Counted from the stretch's first letter, positions 52,842-61,238 are shown. The stretch: 64,000 nucleotides of DNA from Myxococcales bacterium (GCA_003170275.1 PNAM01000117.1:2859-66858), one strand, 5' to 3'. Notes: generated from the letters alone by a model not told the origin. Numbers and translations are program-made.

Positions 52842-53723
52842 CTAGTTGATGGTGATCGGCGCGCAGGTCGAGACGCCGGCGCCGACGATCGTGCGGCCGG
52901 TGTTGGGCAGCGGCGTGGAGAGCGTGCCGTCGGCCTTCATGTGGTGCACCTGCGTCGAGGCGTCGCTGGAGCGCTTGAGGAAGATCCAGAAGTCGCCGCC
53001 CCAGAACGCGAACGCCCACGCCTCGGGCGTGCCGGCGAGCGACGCCGCGGGGAGCGAGGTGAGATCGCTGCCGTTGGTCTTGTCGATCTGCGCGACCTTG
53101 GGCGGCGTGAGGTTGGGGAAGAAGCCCCACAGCTTGGCGTCGCCGGTGCCGGTGAGCTCGGGCCATCCGGAGATCGAGCCCTTGGTGCTGACGCCGAGCG
53201 ACGTGGTGTCGAGGGTCGCGAAGGTCGACGAGCCGGCGCCAATCGCCGCTCCCGAGGCGCCGCCGGCGATGAACAGCGTCTCGTCGGTCGAGCCGGCGCT
53301 GTTGGAGACGAAGCCCATGCCGAAGTTCACCAGCCCCTGCGGATTGGCGAAGCTGGTCTTGGTGCACGCGAGCGTCGCGGTGTCGACCATGAACAGCTCG
53401 CCGGACGAGTAGAGCACCCACGCGGTCGGCGTGCGATCGACGGCCATCGAGAACGGCGTGGCCAGCAGCTGCGCGGGGCACTTGAGCGTGCCGACGTCGT
53501 TGAACGCGAGCGTGCCGGGATCGAAGCTGGAGAACTTGTTGTCCTGGTCGACCAGGTAGACCAGCTTGGCCTGATCGGGGCATTCGTCGGTGAACCCGTC
53601 GCCGCCGCCGCCGGCCCCACCGTCACCGCCGCCGCCACCACCGCCGCCGTCGCCATGCGGGCGGGCCGGGCTCGAGTTGCAGGCAGCGAACAACCAGCAC
53701 AACGCGACGGTGCAGCGCTTCAT
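52842..53723 (-). CDS. beta-propeller-like lipoprotein with Gly-rich linker
   Basis: 293 residues. MKRCTVALCWLFAAC lipoprotein signal, then a Gly/Asp linker of about 25 residues encoded by GCC/GGC tracts, then a beta-rich body with recurring VYLVDQDNKFSSFDPGTL-type strands (ELFMVDTATLACTKT, FATLDTTSLGVSTKG, AQIDKTNGSDL) suggesting a six- or seven-bladed propeller with two Cys near the end. AGGAG precedes the ATG at 6 nt. Located 8 bp after the DUF350-like gene. It may bind a ligand at the envelope; not assigned. Confidence 0.75.
   Translation of the reverse strand: MKRCTVALCWLFAACNSSPARPHGDGGGGGGGGDGGAGGGGDGFTDECPDQAKLVYLVDQDNKFSSFDPGTLAFNDVGTLKCPAQLLATPFSMAVDRTPTAWVLYSSGELFMVDTATLACTKTSFANPQGLVNFGMGFVSNSAGSTDETLFIAGGASGAAIGAGSSTFATLDTTSLGVSTKGSISGWPELTGTGDAKLWGFFPNLTPPKVAQIDKTNGSDLTSLPAASLAGTPEAWAFAFWGGDFWIFLKRSSDASTQVHHMKADGTLSTPLPNTGRTIVGAGVSTCAPITIN
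53600..53654 (-). repeat. GCC/GGC trinucleotide tract encoding the Gly linker
   Basis: A run of Gly codons (mostly GGC/GGT on the coding strand) broken by a few GAC/GCC codons. Prone to length change by slippage in multiples of three, which would lengthen or shorten the lipoprotein linker. Confidence 0.7.
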
Positions 53724-53731
53724 GGAAACTC

Positions 53732-53962
53732 CTATATCACCTTATATAAGACCAGCCCGACCGACAGGATCATCGCCACGAAGATCAGCGCGACCCCGAT
53801 GTTGCCCTTCTTGATCTCTTCCCATTCGTTGATGTCCTTGGACATCCAATCGAACACCTTGATCGATAGCCCCATCGCGAACGCGAAGCTCACCGCCGCG
53901 ACCACCGACCACGCCAGGCTCTTGCCCATCGAGTACAGCGTCTGCTCTAGATCACCGTTCAT
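53732..53962 (-). CDS. DUF350-like small membrane protein
   Basis: 76 residues. Two membrane helices: SMGKSLAWSVVAAVSFAFAM and VALIFVAMILSVGLVL, joined by a charged loop DWMSKDINEWEEIKKGN. The second helix beginning with NIGVALIF matches the DUF350 family layout, where repeats of this helix pair form a membrane protein of unknown role. AAAGGAGGGG gives a strong ribosome site before the ATG at 53962. Between the periplasmic protein (10 bp upstream) and the lipoprotein (8 bp downstream) in one operon. Confidence 0.7.
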   Translation of the reverse strand: MNGDLEQTLYSMGKSLAWSVVAAVSFAFAMGLSIKVFDWMSKDINEWEEIKKGNIGVALIFVAMILSVGLVLYKVI

Positions 53963-53972
53963 CACCCCTCCT

Positions 53973-55286
53973 TTATTTGACCCGGATTGGATATTCGATC
54001 GTGCGCGGCCCGCCCGAGAATCGCGGCAGGCGAATGCCTTCCATGGCGGTCTGCAGGCAGCGGGCGATCGGGCTCGACTTGAGCGCCGCCTCTTTCGGCC
54101 CGACGTCCGCCTTCTGCCCCGAGGGCAGCCACTTGAACGTGACGGTGACCCCGCGGAACGACGACGAGCGCGCCGCTTCGGTGCGCGCGCAGCCGCCCAG
54201 CGACGAGAAGTTCGCCGAGAGCAGCGCGATCACCTCGTTGTCGTCGGGCTCGGGATCGTTGGAGTCGCCGCCGCCGTGGCCGCTCGCCTCCGCGTCGTCG
54301 AAGCCCATGCGTTGGGCGCCGGCCTGCTTCTTCACCTCTTCGACGTAGTTCGACCACAGGTCGCCCGCGCCCAGCCGCCCGTCGACGTACAGCCCGACCG
54401 GGTTGCCCGGGCTGCGGAACTTGCGCAGCTCGGCGCCGCGCTGGTTGGTCTCCAGGTCCACCTCGAGCTGCGCCGTCGACGGCGTCTTCGGGTTGTCGCG
54501 CAGGCCGATCGCGGCGGCGGCCAGCGCGTCCATCACCTGCTGCTGCGCGCGGTTGCGGTCGCCCTTGACCTTGAGGGTCACGTCGACGCTGTTGCCGCCG
54601 CGCTTCACCGACGGTGGGCCGGCCAGCGACACGCGCCGCTCCGAGGCGCGCCGCGCGATCGCCTTGGTCACGATCGGCTCGTAGTCTTGATCCGCGTGCT
54701 CCTGCGCGGCCAGCCACGCCAGCCCGCCGCCCGGCTTCTTCGCCGCGGCGATGCAGTCGGTGAGCGGGATCTGATACACCTCGACCTCGGTGTCGTGCAT
54801 CTGCGTCGAGGTCTTGAGCGTCAGCAGCTTGAACGAGATCTTGTAGCCGGGCGCCGAGAGCTGCGGCTGGCCGACCGAGCGTCCCACCAGCTCGATGTGC
54901 TTGGCCACCGCGTCCTTGCACAGGCTGCGATCGCACGGGTCCATCACCAGCTCGATGTCCACGTTCACCTCGCTCATCGACTTGAGCTTCTCGATGCCGA
55001 TGCGGCCCGGGTACAGAAACATGATCAGCCGCGGCGAGGCGCGCGGGCGATCGCGCTTGAGCTCGGCGCGGATCCGGTCCTCGATCTTCTCCAGCTCCCT
55101 GGTCGAGAAGCCCTGCGGGCCGCCCAGCGCGTCATCGAGCGCGGAGTCGAGCGAGTCCTTGGGCGCGTCGATCTTGGTGCGCCGGTTCGAGGACAGGTCG
55201 TCCTGCAGGAGCGTGGTCTCCTTGGCCGGCTGGGCGTGCGCCAGCGACGCGGAGAGCAGCACGAGAGCCAGGCACGCGGCGCGCAT
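53973..55286 (-). CDS. periplasmic protein of the AgmX/PglI cluster
   Basis: 437 residues. Signal peptide MRAACLALVLLSASLAHA, then a mixed alpha/beta body with two Cys (VMDPCDRSLCKDAV), segments RPRASPRLIMFLYPGRIGIE and ISFKLLTLKTSTQMHDTEV, and a C-terminus VTVTFKWLPSGQKADV to GGPRTIEYPIRVK that resembles a TonB-C/AgmX-type strand-helix end. A region with GHGGGDSNDPEPDDNE is a charged linker. Family not assigned. Extended -10-like TGaTACTCT lies 8 nt before the ATG. First gene of the operon with the DUF350-like protein. Confidence 0.65.
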   Translation of the reverse strand: MRAACLALVLLSASLAHAQPAKETTLLQDDLSSNRRTKIDAPKDSLDSALDDALGGPQGFSTRELEKIEDRIRAELKRDRPRASPRLIMFLYPGRIGIEKLKSMSEVNVDIELVMDPCDRSLCKDAVAKHIELVGRSVGQPQLSAPGYKISFKLLTLKTSTQMHDTEVEVYQIPLTDCIAAAKKPGGGLAWLAAQEHADQDYEPIVTKAIARRASERRVSLAGPPSVKRGGNSVDVTLKVKGDRNRAQQQVMDALAAAAIGLRDNPKTPSTAQLEVDLETNQRGAELRKFRSPGNPVGLYVDGRLGAGDLWSNYVEEVKKQAGAQRMGFDDAEASGHGGGDSNDPEPDDNEVIALLSANFSSLGGCARTEAARSSSFRGVTVTFKWLPSGQKADVGPKEAALKSSPIARCLQTAMEGIRLPRFSGGPRTIEYPIRVK

Positions 55287-55294
55287 CTGCCCCA

Positions 55295-55303
55295 AGAGTA
55301 TCA
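55295..55303 (-). promoter_or_regulatory. putative extended -10 before the periplasmic protein gene
   Basis: Minus-strand TGaTACTCT (55303-55295) ends 8 nt before the ATG at 55286. It also faces the divergent PEP-domain gene, whose own -10 candidate TATGGT is at 55313-55318. Confidence 0.35.
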
Positions 55304-55353
55304 GGGATCCGCTATGGTTGGAGTTTCACGATCCCAACAGGATTCGAGGAGAA

Positions 55354-57060
55354 ATGATCATGCCTGCCGACGAGCTGAAGTACGCACCGCCGGGACCGGG
55401 ATGCTGGGAGCTGGACGGCACGCACTTTCCGCGTCCGGTGACGCGCTTTCACGCGGAGATCTTCGGCGCCGCGATGACCGCCGGCTTTTCGCCCGCGCTG
55501 CGTCGCTATGGCTCGCTGCTCGAGAGTCTCGAGTACGCGTTCGTCAACGGCCTGGCCTATTCCTGCCCGCGGCCGGTGGGCGCGCCCAAGGGCGCCAAGG
55601 GCCCGCCGCCCAAGCTGGTGTTCAAGCTGCTCACCTGGCTGCATCCGGAGGTGCGGCGGCGGCTGGCGACCGTCGCGACCGTGTTCGAGCGCAAGCCGTG
55701 GCGCGAGGAGCTCGAGCGCTGGGACCGCGAGGTGAAGCCCGCGTCGGTGCGCGCGCACCTGGCGCTGCAGGCGATCGATCCGGCGCGTCTGTCGGCCGAC
55801 GAGTTGCTCGCGCACCTCGAACGCTGCCGCGAGCAGGTGAGGGCGTCGATCACGCAGCACCACTCGTTCAACCTGCCGTGCCTGTTGCCGGTCGGCGATT
55901 ACGTGGCGCACGCGACGCGCTTCACCGGCCTGCCGATCGGCGCGGTGCTGCAGCTCTTGCAAGGCGCGTCGCCGGCGTCGGCGGGCGTCTCCGACGAGCT
56001 GACCGGCGTGGTGCCGGCGCTGCGCGCGTCGAGCGAGGCGCGCGCGCTGCTCGCCTCGCGGACGGCGCCGGCGCAGGTGCTCGCCCAGCTGCGCGCGCTG
56101 CCGGGCGAAGCGGGCGCGGCGGTCGAGCGTTACGTCGAGCGGGTGGGCTACCGGTTGATCGACGGCTTCGACATCGGGCAGCCCTACGCGCTCGAGGTGC
56201 CCGAGGTGCTGCTCAACGCGATCCGCGGCGCGATCGACGATGACGGATCCGCCGCCCGTCGCTGCGCGCAGCGTCGCGAGCAGATCACCGCCGCCGTGCG
56301 TGCGCAGGTGAAGGAAGCCGATCGCCCGACCTTCGACGCGCTGCTCGCCGAGGCGCGGCTGGTCTACCGGCTGCGCGACGAGCGCGGCTTGTACTCGGAG
56401 CTGTGGACCTCGGGGATCGCGCGCCGCGCGGTGCTCGAGGCAGGCGCGCGCCTGGTCGCCGCGGGCAAGCTGCCGGCCGCCGCGCTGTTCGCCGAGGCCT
56501 CGTGGGACGAGATGAAGGCGCTGCACGCCGGCACGGGCGGACCGGAAGCGAGCGAGCTCGCCGAACGCGCGCGCGATCGCGCCACCCGATCGGTCGCCGA
56601 TGCGCCGCCCGCGCTGGGCCCGGGCCCGAGCGCGCCGCCGCCGTTCGAGTGGTTGCCGCCTGCCGCCGCGCGCGCCGAGCTCGCGGTGTTCACCGTGATC
56701 CAGGCAATGCTCAAGGAGCCGGTTTGCAAGAAAGAGCCGAAGGTCGCGCGCGGCCTGCCGGTGAGCGCCGGGACCTACGAGGGGATCGCGCGGCTGGTCA
56801 CCGGGCCTGAAGACTTCGGACGGCTGCAGCCCGGCGACGTGCTGGTGACCCGCTCGACCTCGGCGGCGTTCAACATCATCCTGCCGCTGCTCGGCGGGAT
56901 CGTGACCGATCGCGGCGGCGCGCTGTCGCACGCGGCGATCGTCGCGCGCGAATACGGCATCCCCGGCGTGGTCGGTTGCCGCGACGCGACCACGCTCATC
57001 CCCGACGGCGCCCGCGTGCGGGTCGACGGCGAGGCCGGGGAAGCGAGAGTCCTCGCCTAG
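55354..57060 (+). CDS. PEP-utilising-enzyme mobile-domain protein without an ATP-grasp domain
   Basis: 568 residues, ATG with AGGAGAA in front. The last 90 residues are a PEP-utilising mobile domain: GTYEGIARLVTGPEDFGRL and GGALSHAAIVAREYGIPGVVG, where His in SHAAIVARE is the phospho-histidine. The N-terminal 470 residues are helical and Ala/Arg-rich (HPEVRRRLATVATVFERKPW, HHSFNLPCLLPVGDYVAH), resembling the central module of rifampin phosphotransferase-like and PpsA-like enzymes, but the N-terminal ATP-grasp domain that phosphorylates the His is missing. A partner ATP-grasp or PEP-binding protein would be needed for catalysis. Divergent from the AgmX-type cluster; followed by a secreted protein gene. 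Confidence 0.82.
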   Translation: MIMPADELKYAPPGPGCWELDGTHFPRPVTRFHAEIFGAAMTAGFSPALRRYGSLLESLEYAFVNGLAYSCPRPVGAPKGAKGPPPKLVFKLLTWLHPEVRRRLATVATVFERKPWREELERWDREVKPASVRAHLALQAIDPARLSADELLAHLERCREQVRASITQHHSFNLPCLLPVGDYVAHATRFTGLPIGAVLQLLQGASPASAGVSDELTGVVPALRASSEARALLASRTAPAQVLAQLRALPGEAGAAVERYVERVGYRLIDGFDIGQPYALEVPEVLLNAIRGAIDDDGSAARRCAQRREQITAAVRAQVKEADRPTFDALLAEARLVYRLRDERGLYSELWTSGIARRAVLEAGARLVAAGKLPAAALFAEASWDEMKALHAGTGGPEASELAERARDRATRSVADAPPALGPGPSAPPPFEWLPPAAARAELAVFTVIQAMLKEPVCKKEPKVARGLPVSAGTYEGIARLVTGPEDFGRLQPGDVLVTRSTSAAFNIILPLLGGIVTDRGGALSHAAIVAREYGIPGVVGCRDATTLIPDGARVRVDGEAGEARVLA

Positions 57061-57073
57061 CCGACCGTCCGCG

Positions 57074-57079
57074 TACTAT
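57074..57079 (+). promoter_or_regulatory. -10-like hexamer before the secreted-protein gene
   Basis: TACTAT ends 9 nt before the GTG at 57089. No clear -35 in the preceding coding region. Confidence 0.3.
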
Positions 57080-57088
57080 GATGTTCCG

Positions 57089-58555
57089 GTGACTTTCCGG
57101 TTGATGCTCGCCGTCGCGCTGTGGGCTCTGGTGATCGCCTGCGTCCCGGTGGCGTCCCAGGGGCCCGCCTGCAGCGGCGACACGATCAACGGCACGCGAG
57201 AGATCACGCTGGTGGTCGATCCTTCGCCGTCGACCACCACCGCGACCTTCGAAGTGGTGCTCGGCACCTCGACGGTCGCGGCGCTGCTCCCAGGTGCCAG
57301 CGGCTTTGCGGTATGCCCCGGCACGGGCACCGACGGCGCCTTCACCATCCCCATGGTGCCGGTGGGCCCGTACTATCTGCAGCTCGACTCGATCTACGTC
57401 GTCACCTCGCAGCGCAATCCCGCGCTGCGCTCGGACGGGCTCGGTCACAACGATGCGATGGCGGTGCTGGCCGACGAGACCCAGGTCAACGTCTCGGTGA
57501 ACGGCGCCGATCCGTGGAAGACCAGCGACATCCTGCAGCTCTACTCGGCCGTGACCGGGACCTTCATCATGAACCCGCAGGGCAAGAGCACTTCGCCACC
57601 CGCCGCCGGTGCGGTCAGCTTCAACTTCAACTTCGACTGGTCGCAGTCGGGAAATCGAACCAACGGGGACGCGACCTACTTGACGCAGCTGGTGAGCGGC
57701 AGTGCGAGCGCGCAGCCGGTGACCACGCTGACCAAGGCGCTGCTCTTGAATCCCGTCATCCTCGACGGCAGCGGCGACACCTTGAGCGGCACGCTCTCTG
57801 CCGTCTCGCTCGATCGCAACTTGTCGATGGACTGGAAGCGCACGCAGTTCACCGCGCTGCAGAGCGGGGTCGGCCAGCAGGCGGTCAACGCCGGCGACGA
57901 GCTGGCGCTGAGCGTGATCCCCGACGGCGCGACGCGCGGCGACTTCGGCTCGAGCGCACCGCTCTTGTACGTCGATCCGCCGGCCAACACGGGCGACGTG
58001 CCTTTGAGCTCGGTGCCGTACGGCACGCCGTATCCGGGCACCTGGTCCACCCTGGTGCGCGCTGCGAGCTTCTTCGGCGTCGAGTACCAGGCCGCGGCCA
58101 GCACTGCGTCGAACCTGTTCGGCTCGATCGGCACCGTCGACGTCGCGCCGAAATCGGGCCAGATGGGGCTGCTCCAGCCGCTGTCGCAGCCGGTCGGTCA
58201 GCCGATGCTCGATGGGCAGGATGCGTTCCAGCCGCGCGACGGCGTGGGCGAGACGCCGCTGTTGAGCTGGACGCTGCCGTCGCCGCCGCCCGATTCGATC
58301 CACGTCCTGGTGCGACGCTTGACGCGCGCCACGGACGGCACGACCACCAGCAAGATCGACGCCGCCATCTATCTCAACGCCACCGACGGGCAGGGCTCGG
58401 TGCGCATCCCGCCCGGCGTGCTCAAGGCGGGCGAGCACTACTTCTTCGCCATCCGCACCTTCGTCTCGCCCAACGTGCAAGCCTCCGAAGATCCGTTCCT
58501 GCTGGCGCTGCCCTACGGCTTCGCCGATCTGCTCACCGCGACCGTCTCGCCCTAG
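57089..58555 (+). CDS. secreted or lipid-anchored hypothetical protein
   Basis: 488 residues, GTG start. Signal peptide LMLAVALWALVIACVPVASQ; the Cys may be a lipobox residue (VIAC) or part of an ordinary signal. The rest is a long beta-rich domain, Gly/Ser/Thr-rich with few Cys (ATFEVVLGTSTVAALLPGAS, SFNFNFDWSQSGNRTNG, VGPYYLQLDSIYVV), compatible with an adhesin or carbohydrate-binding layer protein. No family recognised. A TACTAT hexamer precedes the start by 9 nt. Ends 83 bp before the next lipoprotein gene. Confidence 0.65.
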   Translation: MTFRLMLAVALWALVIACVPVASQGPACSGDTINGTREITLVVDPSPSTTTATFEVVLGTSTVAALLPGASGFAVCPGTGTDGAFTIPMVPVGPYYLQLDSIYVVTSQRNPALRSDGLGHNDAMAVLADETQVNVSVNGADPWKTSDILQLYSAVTGTFIMNPQGKSTSPPAAGAVSFNFNFDWSQSGNRTNGDATYLTQLVSGSASAQPVTTLTKALLLNPVILDGSGDTLSGTLSAVSLDRNLSMDWKRTQFTALQSGVGQQAVNAGDELALSVIPDGATRGDFGSSAPLLYVDPPANTGDVPLSSVPYGTPYPGTWSTLVRAASFFGVEYQAAASTASNLFGSIGTVDVAPKSGQMGLLQPLSQPVGQPMLDGQDAFQPRDGVGETPLLSWTLPSPPPDSIHVLVRRLTRATDGTTTSKIDAAIYLNATDGQGSVRIPPGVLKAGEHYFFAIRTFVSPNVQASEDPFLLALPYGFADLLTATVSP

Positions 58556-58638
58556 TCACGCGCGGGTCCGCGCGAAAAACTTCAGGCGACGGGTGAATAA
58601 CCCGCACGACGGCGCGTCTCAGCCGGCGGGAGGGCGAG

Positions 58639-59157
58639 ATGTCGCGACAGCGCCTGTGGGGCCTGTGCGTCCTGTTGGCGGCCGGCTGCGGGCCGATCCA
58701 CGTGGTGCCGCTGACCGCGGCGGTGCCGGTGACCGAGCTGCCGCCGGCGCCGCTCGAGGTGGTCTCGCGCGAGAGCGGCGTGAGCGATCCGCTGCACTTC
58801 TCCGACGGGAACAGCCGCGTGATCTTCGCCGGCCTGGAGGAGCCGCTCGGCCATGCGGTGGCGACCGCCGCGGTCCCGTGGGCCGAGCTGCACCGCAGCG
58901 AGCGGCCCGAGGGCTGGCAGCTCTTGGTCGAGCTGATCCAGGCCGACGTGCAGCGGCGCTCCGAGCAGGTGGTGGTCACGCTCGGAGTGCGCGCCACGCT
59001 GCGCACGCGCACCGGTAATCGCTATCTCGGGCAGACCCAGGCGCACTGCAAGCAGGCCGCGCTGGTGGCGCCCTCCGACGCGGCGCCGGTGTTCTACAGC
59101 TGCATGATGAACGTTGGCCGCGAATTGGCCGGCTGGTTGGGCGGCATCACGCCCTGA
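58639..59157 (+). CDS. lipoprotein, possible ABC-transport auxiliary type
   Basis: 172 residues. MSRQRLWGLCVLLAAGC lipoprotein signal, GGAGGGCGAG in front of the ATG. The domain carries ESGVSDPLHFSDGNSRVIFA and WQLLVELIQADVQRRSEQV followed by RATLRTRTGNRYLGQTQ, the general layout of LptE/ABC auxiliary lipoproteins, but the match is weak. The SPFH-domain lipoprotein gene follows after 10 bp with its own ribosome site, so the two are probably cotranscribed. Confidence 0.65.
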   Translation: MSRQRLWGLCVLLAAGCGPIHVVPLTAAVPVTELPPAPLEVVSRESGVSDPLHFSDGNSRVIFAGLEEPLGHAVATAAVPWAELHRSERPEGWQLLVELIQADVQRRSEQVVVTLGVRATLRTRTGNRYLGQTQAHCKQAALVAPSDAAPVFYSCMMNVGRELAGWLGGITP

Positions 59158-59167
59158 AGGAGAATTC

Positions 59168-60142
59168 ATGAACCGTTTGATCTTGTTAGCGACGCTCGCC
59201 GCCGGCTGCGGCACCGTAGTGGAGCCCGGCCACCGCGGGTTGTACTTCGATCCACGCCACTCGGGCCTGCAGCACGACGTGCTCCAACCGGGCTGGCATC
59301 GCGTCGGCCTGTGGGGACGCATCGACGACTTCGACGTCACCTACTCGACGCGCAAAGAGGAGATCCACACCATCTCCTCCGAGGGGCTGACGATGGACCT
59401 CAAGGTGGCGGTGATCTTCCGCCCGATCGTCTCGGAGCTCTACGATCTCGACGTGGAGATCGGCGGCAACTACTACGACGAGGTGGTGGGGCCGGAGTTC
59501 CGCACCGCGACGCGCGGCGTGTTCGCGCGCCACTCGTACCTGGAGGTGCAAAAGAACAACGAGAAGCTCGAGGACGAGATCGAGGCGGAGGTGCGGCGCC
59601 GCATCAGCGGCAAGCACGTCGAGATCTCGTCGGTGACGCTGGAAGATGTGTCGTATGCGCCCGAGCTCGCCAACGCGGTGCGCGGCAAGCTGGTGGGCGT
59701 CGAGGAGGCCAGCCGGCGCAAGGCGGCGCTCGAGGCCGACGCGCTCCGCCAGAAGCTCGAGCTCGAGCAAGCGGCCGAGCGCGAGAAGCTGCAGACCGAG
59801 GCGGACATCCGCAGAAAGGGCAAGGAGCGCCGGCTCGCCGAGGAGCAGGCGGCGATCGACAAGGTGCAGGCCGAGACCGAATCGGCCACCAAGCTGACGC
59901 GCGCCAAGGCGGAGGCCGAGTCGATCCACCTGCTCGCCAAGGCGCGCGCCGAGGAGCGGCACGCCGAGGCGGTGGCGCTCACGCCGCTGATGGTGATGAT
60001 GAAGGCCTACGAGGCGCTCGGGAAGCTCGGCGGCGAAGGGACCCACATCCTGCTCGGCGATTGGTCCAAGGTGCCGAACTTCCTGTTCCCGCAGCTGCCC
60101 GGCATGCACTTCGGCGGCAAGTCGGTCGCGGACGCCCGCTAG
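59168..60142 (+). CDS. SPFH/prohibitin-domain lipoprotein
   Basis: 324 residues. AAGGAG precedes the ATG. MNRLILLATLAAGC is a lipoprotein signal (Cys14) instead of the usual N-terminal membrane helix. An SPFH (band 7) domain follows with GHRGLYFDPRHSGLQHDVL, RGVFARHSYLEVQ and EVRRRISGKHVEISSVTLED, then a long coiled coil (about residues 180-285, KLQTEADIRRKGKERRLAEE) and a short C-terminal tail. SPFH proteins assemble membrane rings that organise proteases or lipid domains. A lipid anchor would place the ring on the periplasmic side. Pairs with the lipoprotein gene upstream. Confidence 0.86.
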   Translation: MNRLILLATLAAGCGTVVEPGHRGLYFDPRHSGLQHDVLQPGWHRVGLWGRIDDFDVTYSTRKEEIHTISSEGLTMDLKVAVIFRPIVSELYDLDVEIGGNYYDEVVGPEFRTATRGVFARHSYLEVQKNNEKLEDEIEAEVRRRISGKHVEISSVTLEDVSYAPELANAVRGKLVGVEEASRRKAALEADALRQKLELEQAAEREKLQTEADIRRKGKERRLAEEQAAIDKVQAETESATKLTRAKAEAESIHLLAKARAEERHAEAVALTPLMVMMKAYEALGKLGGEGTHILLGDWSKVPNFLFPQLPGMHFGGKSVADAR

Positions 60143-60149
60143 ACGGAGG

Positions 60150-61154
60150 TCAACCGCGGGCGGCGAGCGCGCGCAGCTCGGCGCGCAGGAACTCGACATC
60201 GGCGGGGCGATCGGCCGGCGCCTTGGCCAACAGATCGGCGACCAGCTGGTCGAGCGCCGCCGGCAGCTCGGGCCGGCGCGACAGCAGCCGCGGCGGCGTC
60301 ATGTGCAGGTGCATCATCATCAGCTCGACGGCGCTGTCATGATCGAACGGTGCGGTGCCGGTGAGCATCACGTAGCAGATCACGCCCAGCGCGTACAGAT
60401 CGACCAGGTGCGCGGCGCCCACCTGCACCGCGCCGCGGATCGCCTCGGGCGCCATGTAGTGCGGCGAGCCGGTGATGCGCTGCGTGCCGGCGCGCAGTTG
60501 CTCGATGCGCGCGATGCCGAAGTCGAGCAGCACGATCCGATCGCCGGGCGCGAGCATGATGTTCGACGGCTTGAGGTCGGCGTGCGCCAGGCCGCTCGCG
60601 TGCAGCGGCGCCAGCGCTTCGCACAGCGCGAGCAGGAGCCCGAGGCATTCGCCCACCGGCATCGGCTCGCCGCCGCGCCGGACCAGCAGCTCGGCCAGGG
60701 TCGCGCCGCTCAGCCGCTCCATCACGAAGAACTCGACCGCGCCTTCCTTCCCGAGCGCGTGCACCATCGGCAGGCCGGGGTGGCGGAACGCGGCCAGCAC
60801 CTGCGCCTCGCGGCGGAGCGATTCGGTGCCCACGTGTGGCCACGACGCCTTGATCGCCACCAGCCGGTTGAGTCCGCGGTCGCGCGCCTCGAAGACCTGG
60901 CCCATGCCGCCCGCGCCGAGCACGCCGCGGATCTCGTATCTGCCCTCGACGAGCTGGCCCTGGTGGAACACATCGGCCGGAGCCGCGCGGCCCACCGCCG
61001 GCTCGGGCACCAGCTCGGCCAGCGTCGGCATCTTCCACTCGATGGTGGCCAGGCCGTTGCCGAGAAACGAAGGCGGCTCGATCCCCTCGAGCGCGCCGGT
61101 CAACCCCGCCGGATTGACGAAGCGCTGCTCGCCGTAGTCGCGGGTTTCGGACAT
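60150..61154 (-). CDS. Ser/Thr protein kinase, non-RD type
   Basis: 334 residues. Kinase domain (about residues 70-330) with Gly loop LGAGGMGQVFEARDRG, VAIKASW lysine, DFG in LLDFGIARIEQ, SPHYMAPEAI and TDLYALGVICYVML-type helix. The catalytic loop reads HADLKPSN, so the usual His-Arg-Asp has Ala in place of Arg, a non-RD pattern that lowers dependence on activation-loop phosphorylation. No membrane segment; the C-terminus ends at the kinase domain, so it is probably cytosolic. Start ATG at 61154 gives a short acidic N-terminus. Convergent with the SPFH operon and divergent from the small zinc-ribbon gene. Confidence 0.9.
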   Translation of the reverse strand: MSETRDYGEQRFVNPAGLTGALEGIEPPSFLGNGLATIEWKMPTLAELVPEPAVGRAAPADVFHQGQLVEGRYEIRGVLGAGGMGQVFEARDRGLNRLVAIKASWPHVGTESLRREAQVLAAFRHPGLPMVHALGKEGAVEFFVMERLSGATLAELLVRRGGEPMPVGECLGLLLALCEALAPLHASGLAHADLKPSNIMLAPGDRIVLLDFGIARIEQLRAGTQRITGSPHYMAPEAIRGAVQVGAAHLVDLYALGVICYVMLTGTAPFDHDSAVELMMMHLHMTPPRLLSRRPELPAALDQLVADLLAKAPADRPADVEFLRAELRALAARG

Positions 61155-61203
61155 CCGGAAGGGAGCGTACGCCCCCGCCCGGCGATTGCAACCGGGTCGC
61201 GTC

Positions 61204-61231
61204 TTGACGCCGCGCCGCGACGTCTTAGCTT
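61204..61231 (+). promoter_or_regulatory. putative promoter of the small zinc-ribbon gene
   Basis: TTGACG (61204-61209), 16-nt spacer and TAGCTT (61226-61231), ending 7 nt before the ATG at 61239. A reasonable match to a sigma-70 promoter. Confidence 0.45.
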
Positions 61232-61238
61232 GCCAGTC

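Noticed and set aside
54895..55353. Long open frame reading into the PEP-domain gene from upstream (about 150 extra codons)
   Set aside because: It runs antisense through the conserved periplasmic protein gene and is rich in Arg and Ser with no domain. The ATG at 55354 has a good ribosome site.
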